Shown here piece by piece: positions 11,078-22,237 of a stretch of 64,000 nucleotides of DNA. The stretch is from Cornus controversa. Lineage: Eukaryota; Streptophyta; Magnoliopsida; Cornales; Cornaceae. Each line of letters opens with the position of its first letter. The first letter of the stretch is position 1. The stretch spans positions 28,672,001-28,736,000 of the forward strand of contig CM048845.1 of assembly GCA_026545225.1 (NCBI GenBank), given 5' to 3'. The position numbers and the translations under genes were made by a program. A model generated the notes under the pieces. It was not told the DNA's origin. It worked only from the letters and a program-made list of their open reading frames with translations, and made no database searches.

Positions 11078-12376
11078 TGTTAGTCCCTTGACAATTGTCC
11101 CAAGGCAAGGCATGGGCATGGGGGTGCATACCATGCCCTTGCATGGGTAAAGGTTGGCACACTTAGCCTTAGTGGCAGTTTTGTGATTATATGCAAGTTC
11201 TGTTGGAAGGGTATCTATGTAAATTAAAATATTGGGGATTTTAAGGAATTATAATTATTCTTCCTCAAACATAGAGTATGTCTTCTTTTGATAAAATGGT
11301 GAAAGTTACTTTTGCATATATAGGAGGTATGGGTACTAGAAGGATTTTCTCCTAAGCCAAAGGTGGGCTATGCCTTGGGCAGCCTATGCCATGGGCATGC
11401 TCCCAGCCTTGTGCAGGGGCTTGGCAAGCCTAGCACGCGTAAGGCATGTGCACGGACCCTTGAGCACAGTTGATAGTTTTTGGATTATTGAGTGGGCCAT
11501 GGTTTATGGTGGCAGCACATGGACACACATTGAATGGGGTGTGCAACATAATATGTGAGCAAGACAAGGTTGGTGGTGCATGGCATTGGGGCGTGGCTTA
11601 GGCCATGACACCCACACTCACTAGCTGGCCAAGCCAGTGAGCTCAGTTGATGGCTTTTCTCAGATGTTACTGACTTGTATGGTCTGTGATGCACATTAAT
11701 TGCTGAGACCACATTATCCATTCTGAGATGGACAAGTGTGAGCGGTTATGAGCAAAAATGGTTGGCTTGTGGCAAGTGATTGTGTGTGACAATGCGCATT
11801 GCAGTCAAAGAGAATGACTTGTGGTAGTTGTTTGATGAGTTTGTGGCTTATGGAAGTTACTTGACAATTTTGTCTTAGTGGTGCACTATCCTAGCAGTTT
11901 GGGGTTATAAACTACAAATAGGAGTGCTTGTCCTCCATTGGTTAACAACCTAGGGCATTTGGGGGTGGTAACTGCCATCTATACAATGTATAGATATATA
12001 TATATATACTAGGCAGTGAGTGGGAGGAAACTGCTCAGTGTGTGGATGCTTCGTGATTGGCTGAAATGCCTATATGGATGGGTTGTAACCATACTAGTGT
12101 AAGTCATGGAGCAGTTGGGTGTAAGCAGTTATAAGCAGTTTTGTTGAGTGCCTATATATCTACACAACTATGGCTAGGAAGGCATATAGAGTGGTGCTTG
12201 AGCCCTAGTACGAATTCCTTGTAAAGTTTTTGAGTGAATAAAGTTTGAAGGTTGGGACCTTGGTCTTGTAACTCTGGTGTGTTTTAACTTCTATTGTGTG
12301 GTGAAAGGATGAGACTTGGTGGCCCCAAGTGCCATTATAGAGGTAGAAAATTTGGTGATAATTTGACCCTGTAACA
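11078..12376 (+). repeat. 5' LTR of the chromovirus
   Basis: Starts TGTTAGTCCCTTGACAATTG and ends GACCCTGTAACA. 1299 bp; the 3' copy is about 50 bp longer because it holds an extra CCTAGCAGTT hairpin unit at about 17812-17860. Confidence 0.93.
12153..12242 (+). promoter_or_regulatory. TATA box and polyadenylation signal of the chromovirus LTR
   Basis: TATATAT at 12153-12159 is followed about 80 bp later by AATAAA at 12237-12242. Both are kept in the 3' LTR (near 18129 and 18210). This spacing suggests a short R region between them. Confidence 0.5.
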
Positions 12377-12396
12377 GTTAGTGTCAAAGCCAGGTT
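12377..12396 (+). other. Primer-binding site of the chromovirus
   Basis: GTTAGTGTCAAAGCCAGGTT begins right after the LTR end. It is a mutated form of the initiator-methionine tRNA complement TGGTATCAGAGC. Confidence 0.7.
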
Positions 12397-12402
12397 GTGA
12401 CA

Positions 12403-13575
12403 ATGCCTGGCAGAAACACAAGGAAGAGAGTTTCTCGTTTGGAGGACGTCGTCGATGCTCCTCCATCTGATTATGTAGTGCCTCTTGCTTTTTAGGCTGA
12501 ACAACTCACTGTTGAGATTCAGATAATGAAGATGATAGTTGCAGGTTTGTCTTCTGAAATGCTTTCCATAAAAATTTTTGTTGAAGACTTCATGACAGTC
12601 ACTCGAGAAAGGATTGCTGGCGTCTTTGAAGACATGGTTTCTCTTACTGATGTCTTCAAGGCAAACTTGAAGAACATGGAAAACGAAGTGACCCTAGTGA
12701 AGAGGGCACTCCATGGCCAGACCGGTGCTACTGGTAAAGCCCCGACATCTAAGATCAAGGTGTCGGAACCCAAGTCCTTTGGTGGTTCTCGAAATACAAA
12801 TGAATTAGAGAATTTCTTATGGGACATGGAGCAGTATTTTAAAGCTGCCCGTATTCCAGATTCTGAGAAACTTACCATTACAAGCATGTACCTTTCCGGC
12901 GATGCAAAGCTGTGGTGGCGCACACGGACTGAGGATGATGTTTTTGCGAGTAGACCTCGAATAGAAACATGGAAAATACTCAAGAAAGAATTGAAAGATT
13001 AATTTCTTCCCTACAATACCGTATGGATTACACGAGAATCCCTGAAGAAGCTAAAGCATATGAGCACCGTACGTGATTACGTGAAGGAATTCAGTTCCTT
13101 GATGCTTGACATTAGGAACATGTCAGAGGAAGACAAGTTATTTAATTTGTTGTCCGGATTACAGCATGGGCTCAGGCTGAGTTACGTAAGCTTGGTGTAA
13201 GGGACCTTCTTGCAGCAATGACGACAGTAGACTATCTCGTTGACTTCAAGATGATGGGTCCAACATCATCTAATGACAAAAAGAAGTCTAACCACAATGG
13301 AAAGAAAGATGGGAAGGGTCAATCTTTAAAATATGGTGAAAAGAAGAAAAACGGTAAGAAGAAGGTGAACAACTTCAGTAAGTCCAAAGCAGCTAGATTA
13401 ACAATTGGGCCAGCACTAGTGTCGCCAGAACTATTGCAGGCTACTTTCTCTGCAATGGACCCCATTGGGTTAGAGACTGTACCAGAAGAGAAAAGCTTAC
13501 TGCTATTGTCGCTGATAATGCAAGAGAGGGTAGAGATTCTGACTCGGACAACCCAACTTGAGTCAACCCTTTACA
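12403..13575 (+). pseudogene. Chromovirus gag remnant
   Basis: Encodes the structural Gag protein in intact relatives. The reading starts at ATG 12403 (MPGRNTRKR), meets TAG near 12493, and is open again from 12526 to a TAA at 13000. The retrotransposon gag domain is recognisable by LENFLWDMEQYFKAA and YLSGDAKLWWRTR (about 12807-12920), followed by YVKEFSSLMLDIRNMSEEDK (about 13078-13137). A one-base shift near 13165 moves the frame, after which AELRKLGVRD continues into a lysine-rich tail (13280-13380). No clear CCHC knuckle remains. The stop codons and frameshift make it non-functional. Confidence 0.88.
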
Positions 13576-13576
13576 G

Positions 13577-14098
13577 TTGCTGAATGTTCTTACGGTTGAA
13601 CAAATAAAAGGCCTAATGTATGTTTGGGTAATGATCAATAATCAGGTTGTTCTAGCTATGGTTGACACGGGTGCCACCCACAACTTCTTTGTAGAAAGAG
13701 AGATCAATTATGGGTTAAAATTGTCTCATCATTCCAACAAGATAAAAGTTGTGAACTCTACAGCCAAACCTGTGCAAGGTGTGGCTACCGCTACGTTGAA
13801 GATTAGTGATTGGTATGGCCAGTGTACGTTTATGGTCGTACCTCTGGATGATTTTGATGTGATCCTCGGGATCGATTTCTTTGTGAAAGCTAAAGTGTCG
13901 CTGATGCCACATTTGGGAGGAATTTTCATTGTAGATGAAGGAGCCACATGTTTTGTACCTTCTGTTACTGTAGTACAAAATAGTAAGGGGAAGTGGAATC
14001 ATGATGTTGAGTTGATTTCTGCTTTGCAGGTGAAGGCAGGATTGAAAAAAGGGGAATGCACATATTTGGCGACTTTGGTTAAGATCAAGTCGGACTAG
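13577..14098 (+). pseudogene. Chromovirus aspartic protease remnant
   Basis: The active-site motif VDTGATHNFF is intact at about 13660-13690, and the second protease landmark DFDVILGIDFF lies at about 13851-13884. Protease in this family cleaves the Gag-Pol polyprotein. The segment is open for 173 codons but ends at a TAG (14096-14098) where relatives continue into the linker before RT. The ATG at 13577 is only the first one after an upstream stop and is not a real start, because pol is read as part of a polyprotein. Confidence 0.88.
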
Positions 14099-15113
14099 TT
14101 TGTGGAAGTGCCAGATTCTGTTGCTGAAGTTCTGGACAAGTTTGCGGATGTGATGTCCGCTGAACTTCTCAAATAACTCCCTCCTCGATGAGCAGTGGAT
14201 CATATGATTGAGCTGGAGCCGGGTGCTAGGCCTCCTGCTCAAGCCCCTTATCGAATGGCCTCTTCCAAACTTGCTAAGTTGCTTAAGCAATTGGATGAGC
14301 TACTGGATTCCAGGTATATCCATCCATCCAAGGCCCCATATGGCACTCCAGTTCTATTCTAGCACAAACAGGATGGTTTAATGCGAATGTACGTGGACTA
14401 TCAGGCTCTGAATAAGGAAACTATGAAGAACAAGTACCTTATTCCAAATGCAGCTGATCTGTTTAATCATTTGGCAAAAGCCTCTTATTTCACTAAGCTG
14501 GATTTGAGCGCTGGATACTGGCAAGTTCGTATTGCTACAGGAGATGAACCTAAGATAGCCTGTGTGACTCGCTATGGTTCATTCGAATTTCTTGTAATGT
14601 CATTTGGGCTAACCAATGCCCCAGAAACCTTTTGCAATCTAATGAATAATGTGTTTTATGATTACATCGATCGCTTTGTGGTTGTTTATTTAGATGACAT
14701 TGTTATCTACAGTGAGTCTTTGGAAGACCACTCAAAGCATTTGAAACTGGCATTTTTTAAACTGAGGGACTTTTAGTTATATGTCAAGAAGGAGAAATGC
14801 GAATTTTGTCGCTAAGAAGTAATGTTCTTGGGACATTGGGTCAGCAAAGGCCAAGTCCGGATGGATGAAAGGAAGATCAAAGCCATAGTTGAGTGGCCTG
14901 CACCTACTAAAGTCACTGAGTTGATATCATTTCTTGGGTTGGAAAACTATTACAGAAAATTCATAAAGGGCTATTCAAAGATAGTGAACCCTTTGACAGA
15001 CTTGTTTAAGAAGGATAAACAGTGGGTTTGGTCTGAGGCATGTGAGATGGCTTTCGGGAAGCTTAAACATGCAATTTCTTCAGAACCTATTCTGAACTTA
15101 CCTAATTTTTGGT
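14099..15113 (+). pseudogene. Chromovirus reverse transcriptase remnant
   Basis: RT copies the element RNA into DNA. Visible landmarks in order are APYRMA (about 14246), KLDLSAGYWQVRI (about 14495-14533), TRYGSFEFLVMSFGLTNAPE (about 14567) and the catalytic YLDDIVIYS (about 14686-14712). EWPAPTKV and [18 protein letters not shown] (about 14890-14985) mark the RT/RNase H connection. In-frame stops occur near 14173, 14188, 14360 and 14774, then the frame shifts near 15110. Despite the stops the YLDD box is unchanged. Confidence 0.9.
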
Positions 15114-15534
15114 TTGCCATTTGAGGTGTATACAAATACTTCTAATAGGGCAATTGGTGGTGTGTTGGTTCAAGAAGGGCATCTTTGTGCTTTTGAGAGC
15201 AAAAAGTTGAAAGATGTTGAACAACGCTATACAACTCATGAGAAGGAGATGACAGCAGTTGTGCACTGCTTGGACACTTGGAAGCATTATTTACTGCGAA
15301 CTAAGTTCATGGTTGTGACTGACAATGTGGCAAATACATACTTCAAGACTCATAAGAAATTAACTCCAAAGCAAGCCCGTTGGCAGGAATTTCTCGGGCA
15401 GTTTAATTTCATATGGGTGCATAGGCCTAGAAAGTTGAATCAAGTTGTTGATGCCTTGAGTCGTAAAGAAGTACAAGAATATGTTATAGTGCTTACAAGT
15501 GTTCATACTAATTTTCTTGAGAGAATCAAAAAGT
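15114..15534 (+). pseudogene. Chromovirus RNase H remnant
   Basis: RNase H removes the RNA strand of the RNA-DNA hybrid. Landmarks are TNTSNRAIGGVLVQEG (where relatives have an Asp-Ala-Ser start), YTTHEKEMTAVVHCLDTWKH and VVTDNVANTYFKT. WQEFLGQFNF and VVDALSRK close the domain near 15465. The catalytic-type Glu in HEKEM and Asp in VTDN are present. Open for 140 codons, then TAA at 15534. Confidence 0.85.
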
Positions 15535-15575
15535 AATCCGAAACAGACACCGTCTATGTAAAGCTCAAGTAACAA

Positions 15576-16751
15576 GTGGTTGAAGGGCTAGTGTGGAGGT
15601 ATTGGCTAGAAAATGACTTATTCTATGCCAAGGGTGGCAGACTCTATATTCCTAGTGAAGGACTACGAAGAGAAATCATGCTGGAGATGCATGATCCTCA
15701 ATGGGCAGGACATCTAGGGATCGACAAAATGGTGACATTGATCTCTAGAACCTATCATTGGCCCAAGATGGAAGAAGATATAGAGGCATATGTGAAGACA
15801 TGCCTTGTTTTCCAGATGGAAAAACTTGAAAGAAGAAAGGAGGTAGGGCTGCTGCAACCTTTGCCTGTGTCGAAATGTCCATGGCATTCTATTTTGATGG
15901 ACTTTACTTTTGGTTTGCCTAAAGTTGATGGTATGAGAACTATTCTTGTGGTAGTTGATAGGTTATCTAAATATGCTATTTTTATTGCTGCACCACATGC
16001 ATACCCGGCAGATGTGGCTACTATTTTATTTAACAAGTATGTTGTTAAATATTTTGGCTTACCAGAAGAAATTATAGGTGACTGGGACACCAGGTTTATT
16101 GGAAGGTTTTGGACTGTGCTATTTAACTTGTTGAGTTCAGAGTTAAAGTTTTCTACAGCAAACTATCCTTAGACGGACGGACAAATGGAGAGGATGAACC
16201 AGTTGCTTAAAGAATACCTGAGGCACTATGTCACTGCAAGTTAGAGAAATTAGCTTGAGTTGCTGGATACTGCACAGTTTTGTTATAACTTGCACAGATC
16301 CTCAGTAACCGGGATGAGTCCATTTGAGTTGGCAATAGGTCAACAACCTCGGACACCGCAATATGTTACAGTGCAGAGGACCGGTGGTACATGTCCAGCA
16401 GTATAACAATATGCTCATTCTAGACAGGAGATGCTAGAAGAGGCGCATGACAGCTTTGCCAAGGCTGCCAAAAGAATGAAGAAGTATGTTGACAAGGGTT
16501 GGAGGCCGCTGAAATTTCAAGTTGGAGACAAAGTATTTTTGAAATTGACTCCACAGATTTGGAAGAAAATCAGTAGCAAAACTGTCCACAGATGGTTAAT
16601 CAAAAAGTATGATGGTCCTTTTAAAATTGTGAAAAAAGTTGGAAGTGTTGCACATAGGCTGAAATTACTGGAACGGTTGAAAATTCATCCTACTTTCTAT
16701 GTTAGCTTCCTTAAATCGTATTATGAGGATGTTATAGATGTTGCAAAATAA
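15576..16751 (+). pseudogene. Chromovirus integrase remnant
   Basis: Integrase inserts the DNA copy into the genome. The zinc-binding H-H-C-C region spans about 15690-15815, with HDPQWAGHLG and TYHWPKM; the second half reads CLVFQ where a C-x-x-C is expected, so one cysteine is lost. The core shows the catalytic aspartates in LMDFTFGLPKVDG and IIGDWDTRF, and the downstream TDGQMERMNQL supplies the glutamate. A TAG interrupts at 16170 and further stops follow near 16242 and 16404. The C-terminal GPY/F-type module (KYDGPFKIVKKVGSVAHRLKL, cited here in two parts: KYDGPFKIV and KVGSVAHRLKL) is open at 16431-16751. Confidence 0.88.
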
Positions 16752-16980
16752 CAAGCTAAGAGGGCTCCTCATGTTATCTAAAAATAGTTCAAAAAAGAGG
16801 TCGAGAAGATTCTAGCACATTAGACTTAAGGTCAGAGCAAGAAGAACCGACGGACTGATTATTTGGTATAGTGAAAGGATAGTAGCGAGGCTGCTATAAG
16901 TTAGGAAAGAGATATTATGCTTTGGCAATTTGAAAAGCAAATTCGGGATTATTTGAAGAACCTCCTGACGAGGACGTCGA
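16752..16980 (+). pseudogene. Chromovirus C-terminal chromodomain remnant
   Basis: In the same frame as the integrase end, the conceptual translation shows FKKEVEKILAH, then SKKNRRTDYLV, then ERDIMLWQFEKQIRDYL, which is the layout of a retrotransposon chromodomain. Chromodomains guide insertion toward particular histone marks. Several stops (TAA, TAG, TGA between 16780 and 16910) break it. The domain identity is from pattern recognition; an HMM search would confirm it. Confidence 0.75.
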
Positions 16981-16988
16981 ACTCTTCT

Positions 16989-17001
16989 GGTGGGGGTGGT
17001 T
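16989..17001 (+). other. Polypurine tract of the chromovirus
   Basis: GGTGGGGGTGGTT lies directly before the 3' LTR. Confidence 0.65.
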
Positions 17002-18349
17002 TGTTAGCCCCTTGACAATTGTCCAAAGGCAAGGCATGGGCATGAGAGTGCATGCCATGCCCTTGCATGGTTAACGGTTATCACATTTAGCCTTAATGGC
17101 AGTTTTGTGATTATATGCAAGTTCTGTTAGAAGGGTATTTTTGTAAATTGGAATATTGGAGATTTTCAGAAATTATTATTATTCTTCCTCAGACAGAGTA
17201 TGTCTTCTTATAACAAAATAGTGAAAGTTAATTGTGCATATATAGGGGGTATGGGTACTCGAAGGATTTTCCCCCAAGCCAAGGGTGGGCTATGCCTTTG
17301 ACAGACTATGCCATGGGCATGCCCCAATCCTTGTGCAAGGGCTTGGCAAGCCTAGTATGCACACGGCACGCACACGGATCCTTAAGCATCATTGACGGTT
17401 TCCAGATTATTGAGCGGGCCATGGCTAATGGTGGAAGCACATGGACACACATTGAATAGGATGTGCAACATAATATGTGAGCAAGACAAGTTGGTGGTGT
17501 ATGGCATTGAGGTGTGGCTTAGGCCATGGCACCCACACGCATTAGCTGGCCAAGTTAGTGAGCTCAGTTGACGACTTTTCTCAGATGCTACTGACTTGCA
17601 TGGTCTGTGATGAACATTAATTGCTGGGACCACATTACCTATTCAGAGATGGACAATTGTGGGTAGTTATAGCACAAGTGGTTGGCTTGTGGCAAGTGAT
17701 TATGTGTGACAATGCACGTGGCAGTCAAAGAGAATGGCTTGTGGCAGTTGCTTGATGAGTTTGTGGCTTGTGGCAGTTACTTGATGGTTTTATCTTAGTG
17801 GTGCACTATCCTAGCAGTTGGGGGTGTCAACTATATATCAAATGTGGCTAATTCGGATTAGAACCTAACCCTAGCAGTTTGGGGTTGTAAACTGCAAGTA
17901 CGAGTGCTTGTCCTCTATTGGTTGACAACCTAGGGTAGTTGGGGGTTTCAACTGCCATCTATATAATGTATAGATATATATATACTAGGCAGTGAGTGGG
18001 AGAAAGCTGCCTAGTGCGTGGATGCTTTGTGATTGGCTGAAATGCCTATGTGGTTCGGTTGTAACCACACTAGTGTAAGTCATGGAGCAATTAGGTGTAA
18101 ACAATTATAAGCAGTTTTGTTGAGTACCTATATATCTGCACAACTATGGTAGAAGGCATATAGAGTGGAACCTGAGCCCTAGTACTAATTCTTTGTAAAG
18201 CTTTTGAGTGAATAAAGTTTGAAGGTTGGGATCTTGGTCCAGTAACTCTAGTGTGCTTTAACTTCTATTGTGTGGTGAAGGCCTGAGACTTGGTGGCCCT
18301 AAGTGCCATTACAGAGGCAGAAATTCGGTGATAATTTGACCCTGTAACA
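17002..18349 (+). repeat. 3' LTR of the chromovirus
   Basis: Starts TGTTAGCCCCTTGACAATTG and ends GACCCTGTAACA. 1348 bp. It holds several hairpins: AGTTG/CAACT at 17816-17832, GCAGTTT/AAACTGC at 17874-17895, AGTTG/CAACT at 17937-17953 and ACTAGGCAG/CTGCCTAGT at 17984-18015. Confidence 0.93.
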
Positions 18350-18354
18350 CTTGC

Positions 18355-20639
18355 CATGGCAATCTTCACCCAATTCTTCTTGTTCACCATCACCGTTTCA
18401 ATTGCCGATCAATCTGAATATGCTAATGAAAAAGGCGAATTAATAATTTAACTTGTAAGAGAAGACTAAATCAAAGCCTTCTGTCCAACGAAGAAAGACG
18501 ATACAAAAGGGAAACTATGATCTGCCTCTGATCTGTCTCTCTTTCTATACATACCTCTGTATATGCATATGTTTATCTCGGCTAAAATTTGATCATGTCT
18601 TGCAGGGAACATCTACTTCTGACAATTGAACATAATAAATGCATAAAACATTCAAATGTGCAGAAAGTAAAAACTACGGGAAATAGATAAAGAAAGACAC
18701 AAGTCGCTGATTATGCAAAGCTTGAGACAGCCAAAGCAAAAATAAGTCTGCCTAATCAAATTGTATTGAACCACCCCTTCCCTTATAGCTGCCACAAGTT
18801 ACTCCATCAAGGGTACTGAAAGCTATGGTGAAACAGTGTTCGATTGCTTGATCGCAGGTGAGGGATTAGTGACCTTTGCATTGCACAGGCCATCAACTCC
18901 ACCAAAAAATCACGATGCCCCCAAGCGTGATAATCGCTGAGGCAAAAGGTCAAGCTGAAGCCAATCGATATCGCCAAAAAGGGTCGATTGGTCTGCCCCG
19001 ATAAACTTCACGGCTATTTGGGTTTGTCATTTGGGATTGGTAATTAATTGGGCCTCCATTGAAAAACAAAGGCTAATTGCTTCAACACTTGTCAGACCTC
19101 ATTGTTAAGCAATACTAGATCCTCATCAACGATTAGTTATCATAAAATGACTGCAACTCCATCACCAATTGGGATATCTTATCAACGATAAGGAAATTTC
19201 ATCACTGAACGAGATCAAAGTGTTGAGGCCAAAACAACTTCAATTGGCTGAACAACAAAGATCAGCCAAAATCAACAACGCCTCCAATTCATAGCCCAAA
19301 GTAGAGTCGAACAGTGTCTCTAAATTGGAAAATCCGTACGACATGGGCTAGTAAATGAATTGGGCATGAGGATTCGATAAGAAGCGGGGACATGAATTAG
19401 GCTAGTAAATAAATTGGGCATAAGGATTCGATTATTAATTTGGGTTTGTAGGCTCGGAACGATGAAAATTAGTGCTAGATCTAGATGATTGGTGGTACGT
19501 CTTAATGAATCGGTGATTGATGGTTCGGCAAAAATGACTACGAGTGTCAATGAACTTAGCTCATGATCAACTGATCTGTCTTATATTTGTTGCAAGAATT
19601 GCTTAAAATTGAACTCTACTAAGTAAAAAATGATTGGGAAAACTCCATCAAGATGAACTACACTAGATCAAACTCAACCGAACAAATCACACTGGGTTGA
19701 ACATGATCGAACGCACAAGCCACCATCACTGAATCAAAACTAAAACGGGACTTGATTGAGCGTGATGAATCTAGCAATCGAAAATCATGACTTGGAAGGA
19801 TTGAACAGATCTGAACGTAGATTTGATGTTCGGTATGATTATAAAACTCTTATTTTGGCCATTGAATATGCATAAATGATGTTTAACTGCGATGATAATA
19901 ATTTTACTTGAATTGCCCATAGAACCAAACACGGTTCTAGCTGTAGCCATACAAACGACAACCCTGATTATGGCTTGGGTCCCATCATTTTATAATTGCT
20001 CATTTAAAACCAAGTATAATTCTCACAATATAAAAGCAAGTAGTCATTCAAATGGCAACCAACTTAGGTGACCATTTAATGTTCATTGAAATTTACTGAT
20101 GTTAAATTGCCCATAGAACCAAACATGGTTCTGGCAACTTGAAATCAAGGAAGCCATTTAAAGTGACAACTCTCATAATAGCAGAAGTCCTACCATGATA
20201 TAATACTCTTGATATATGTGAATTTATTTAAATGTTTGTTTAAATGTCACATTCACAAATATGACAAGTGCCCATGTGCCACCTGTCTAAGTATATAATG
20301 TTTTATATATGGCATAAGCATGATCTAACTTAATGACATATAAGTAAAGTTAATATGAAGAACTTGTTATGGAGGCTTTGGAAACTGCCTGCGTTCCGCT
20401 ACACATTATATAAAGAGCTAGGGCACTATAGAAAGAGAACTGGAAATTGTTCGAAAACTGATTTTTTAAAGAGAATTATTCATACCATAATAAATTATCA
20501 CACCACAAGTAGTTAACTTCTTTGGTAAGTGTTCAGAATCAACCTTTAATGCTTATCAGTTTATGATGAGTAAAATATTTTAAATTCAGAAGAATAGAAT
20601 GATGGCAGAGGTCATAAGCTGCTGATCATAAAAAAGAAG
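18355..20639 (+). other. Non-coding internal region of the LARD-like element, after the chromovirus
   Basis: No retroelement domain is visible on either strand. A phrase TGCCCATAGAACCAAACA-GGTTCT occurs twice (about 19915 and 20109). Confidence 0.65.
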
Positions 20640-21880
20640 AAAGGCCTAAAAGTGTCGTGAATGGAAAATTTTGCTAAGGCATAACTAGCTGAATGTCACA
20701 AAAAAAAGAAGCAGCATGCATTATAAGCCGATCGGCTAAAAGAGAAAAAGAGGCAACATGCATTATAAGTTGATCACCTAAAAGAGTAAAAGAGGCAGCA
20801 AGCATTATAATATGATCGCTAGAAAAAATGGCCAAGGCATGACCGGCCGAATGCCACAAAAAGAAAGAAAAAGTCCTGAAGCACCGAACGAAAAAATTGG
20901 TTAAGGCATGACCAGCTGAACGCCAAGGCCCAAAGTGCCAAACGAAGAAGTTGGCTAAGGCATGACTAGCCTAACGCCAAAATTTGAAGAAATTGGCTAA
21001 GACATGATTAGCCTAATGCCAAAAAGAAAAAGGCCTAAAGTGCCGAATGAAGAAGCTGGCTAAGGCATGACCAGCCTAACACCAAAATTTGAAGAAATTA
21101 GCTAAGGCATGACAGCCTAACGCCAAAATTTGAAGAAATTGGCTAAGGCAAGACTAGCCTAATGCCAAGCGAAGAAAGTGGATAAGCCATGGCCAGTCGA
21201 ATGCCAAGTATGAACAAAATTGGCAAAGACATAATTAGTCGAACGCCATAGAGAAAAAAGGCCTAAAGTGTTGAATGATAAAAACGAATAAGGCATGACT
21301 AGCCGAGCGCCATTTTGTGAAGAAAAGTTGGCTAAGGCATGACCAGCCAAATGCCAAAAGTATAAAAATTAGCTTAGGCATGACTAGCCTAGCACCAAAA
21401 AGAAAGAAGGCCTTAAGAGCCGAACGAATAAACAAGCTAAAGCACAAGATGCCGATCGCCAAAAATAACAAATGTCTTAAGAGCCAAACAACCCCAAGAG
21501 CCGAACGATAAATTGGCTAAGGCATGACCAACCGAACTCCAATAAAAAATGGTAACTAGCCAAAGGGGGCTGATCTCCAATAAAATGGCAATGGGGGCTG
21601 ACCGCCAATAAAAAAGGCATGATTAGTCAGGCGACAAATATGAATAAAATGGCAAAGGCATGACTAGCCTAACACCATAAAAAAGTAGCAACAAGCCAAA
21701 TGAGACAAATCACCAATAAATTGTTTGGGTGACAAAAGGCTAACAAAGTTGAACGAAAGAAAAATAAAAGGAGGCAAGTGGCATTACAAGCCAAGTGCCT
21801 AACAAAGCTTCTGGTCTGAAGAACCAAACAACAAAAAATGGCTAAAACATGGTTAGCCAAAAGCCCGAAAATGACCACAT
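20640..21880 (+). repeat. Degenerate tandem array in the LARD-like element
   Basis: Roughly 15-20 units of about 40-70 bp repeat GGCTAAGGCATGACCAGCC, then AACGCCAAAA, then AAAGGCCTAAAGTGCCGAA with many variants. The array lies just before the 3' end of the element. Open frames on both strands here simply follow the repeat. Many units can pair GGCT with AGCC; one variant reads GGCC..GGCC (about 20830) and one TGGCTAA..TTAGCCA (about 21838). Confidence 0.8.
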
Positions 21881-22215
21881 CATTACATGTTCAAAAATAA
21901 ATTAAGCCTAATGAGCCTAAGATCAGGAAAGTGCAGAAGAAGGCTGAATTGAACAGAAATGTCGGGAAGCACTTGAGCTGGAGCAACACCAATGATGCAA
22001 GAACTTCATTTGAGAAAGAGCCCTTTAGCTCCAGACAACTTAGGGTCATTATACTCACCCAAGTCTAGAATTTTATTGCATAAGTCAAACTGGTCAGAAT
22101 CTGTCTCTTGTTCGAATGCTTCAGCACTTCCTATCTCATATAACATGTAGCCTTATACTTTTGCACCAACTCTCCATAAACTGGATCAGAACCTGTCATC
22201 CTGCCTCTATAATGA

Positions 22216-22237
22216 TTAAAGGAAATTGGGGGCTGAG
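22216..22237 (+). other. Polypurine tract of the LARD-like element
   Basis: AAAGGAAATTGGGGGCTGAG lies immediately before the 3' LTR. Confidence 0.65.

Larger units (their letters stand above)
11078..18349 (+). mobile_element. Chromovirus (Ty3/gypsy with chromodomain), complete but decayed
   Basis: A 7.27-kb element flanked by the exact target duplication CTTGC (11073-11077, 18350-18354). LTRs are 11078-12376 and 17002-18349. Domain order between them is gag, protease, RT, RNase H, integrase, chromodomain, which is the gypsy order; the C-terminal chromodomain places it among chromoviruses. Every domain carries stops or frameshifts, so it is non-autonomous now. The LTRs differ at roughly one base in nine over the first 280 bp by eye, consistent with an insertion some millions of years old. 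It landed inside the LARD-like element and is therefore younger than it. Confidence 0.93.

Noticed and set aside
10729-11091. 120-codon open frame in the LARD-like element
   Set aside because: Runs through a (TG)n tract and shows no gag, pol or other recognisable motif.
12519-12983. 154-codon minus-strand frame opposite chromovirus gag
   Set aside because: Shadow of the gag frame; the plus strand shows the recognisable gag motifs.
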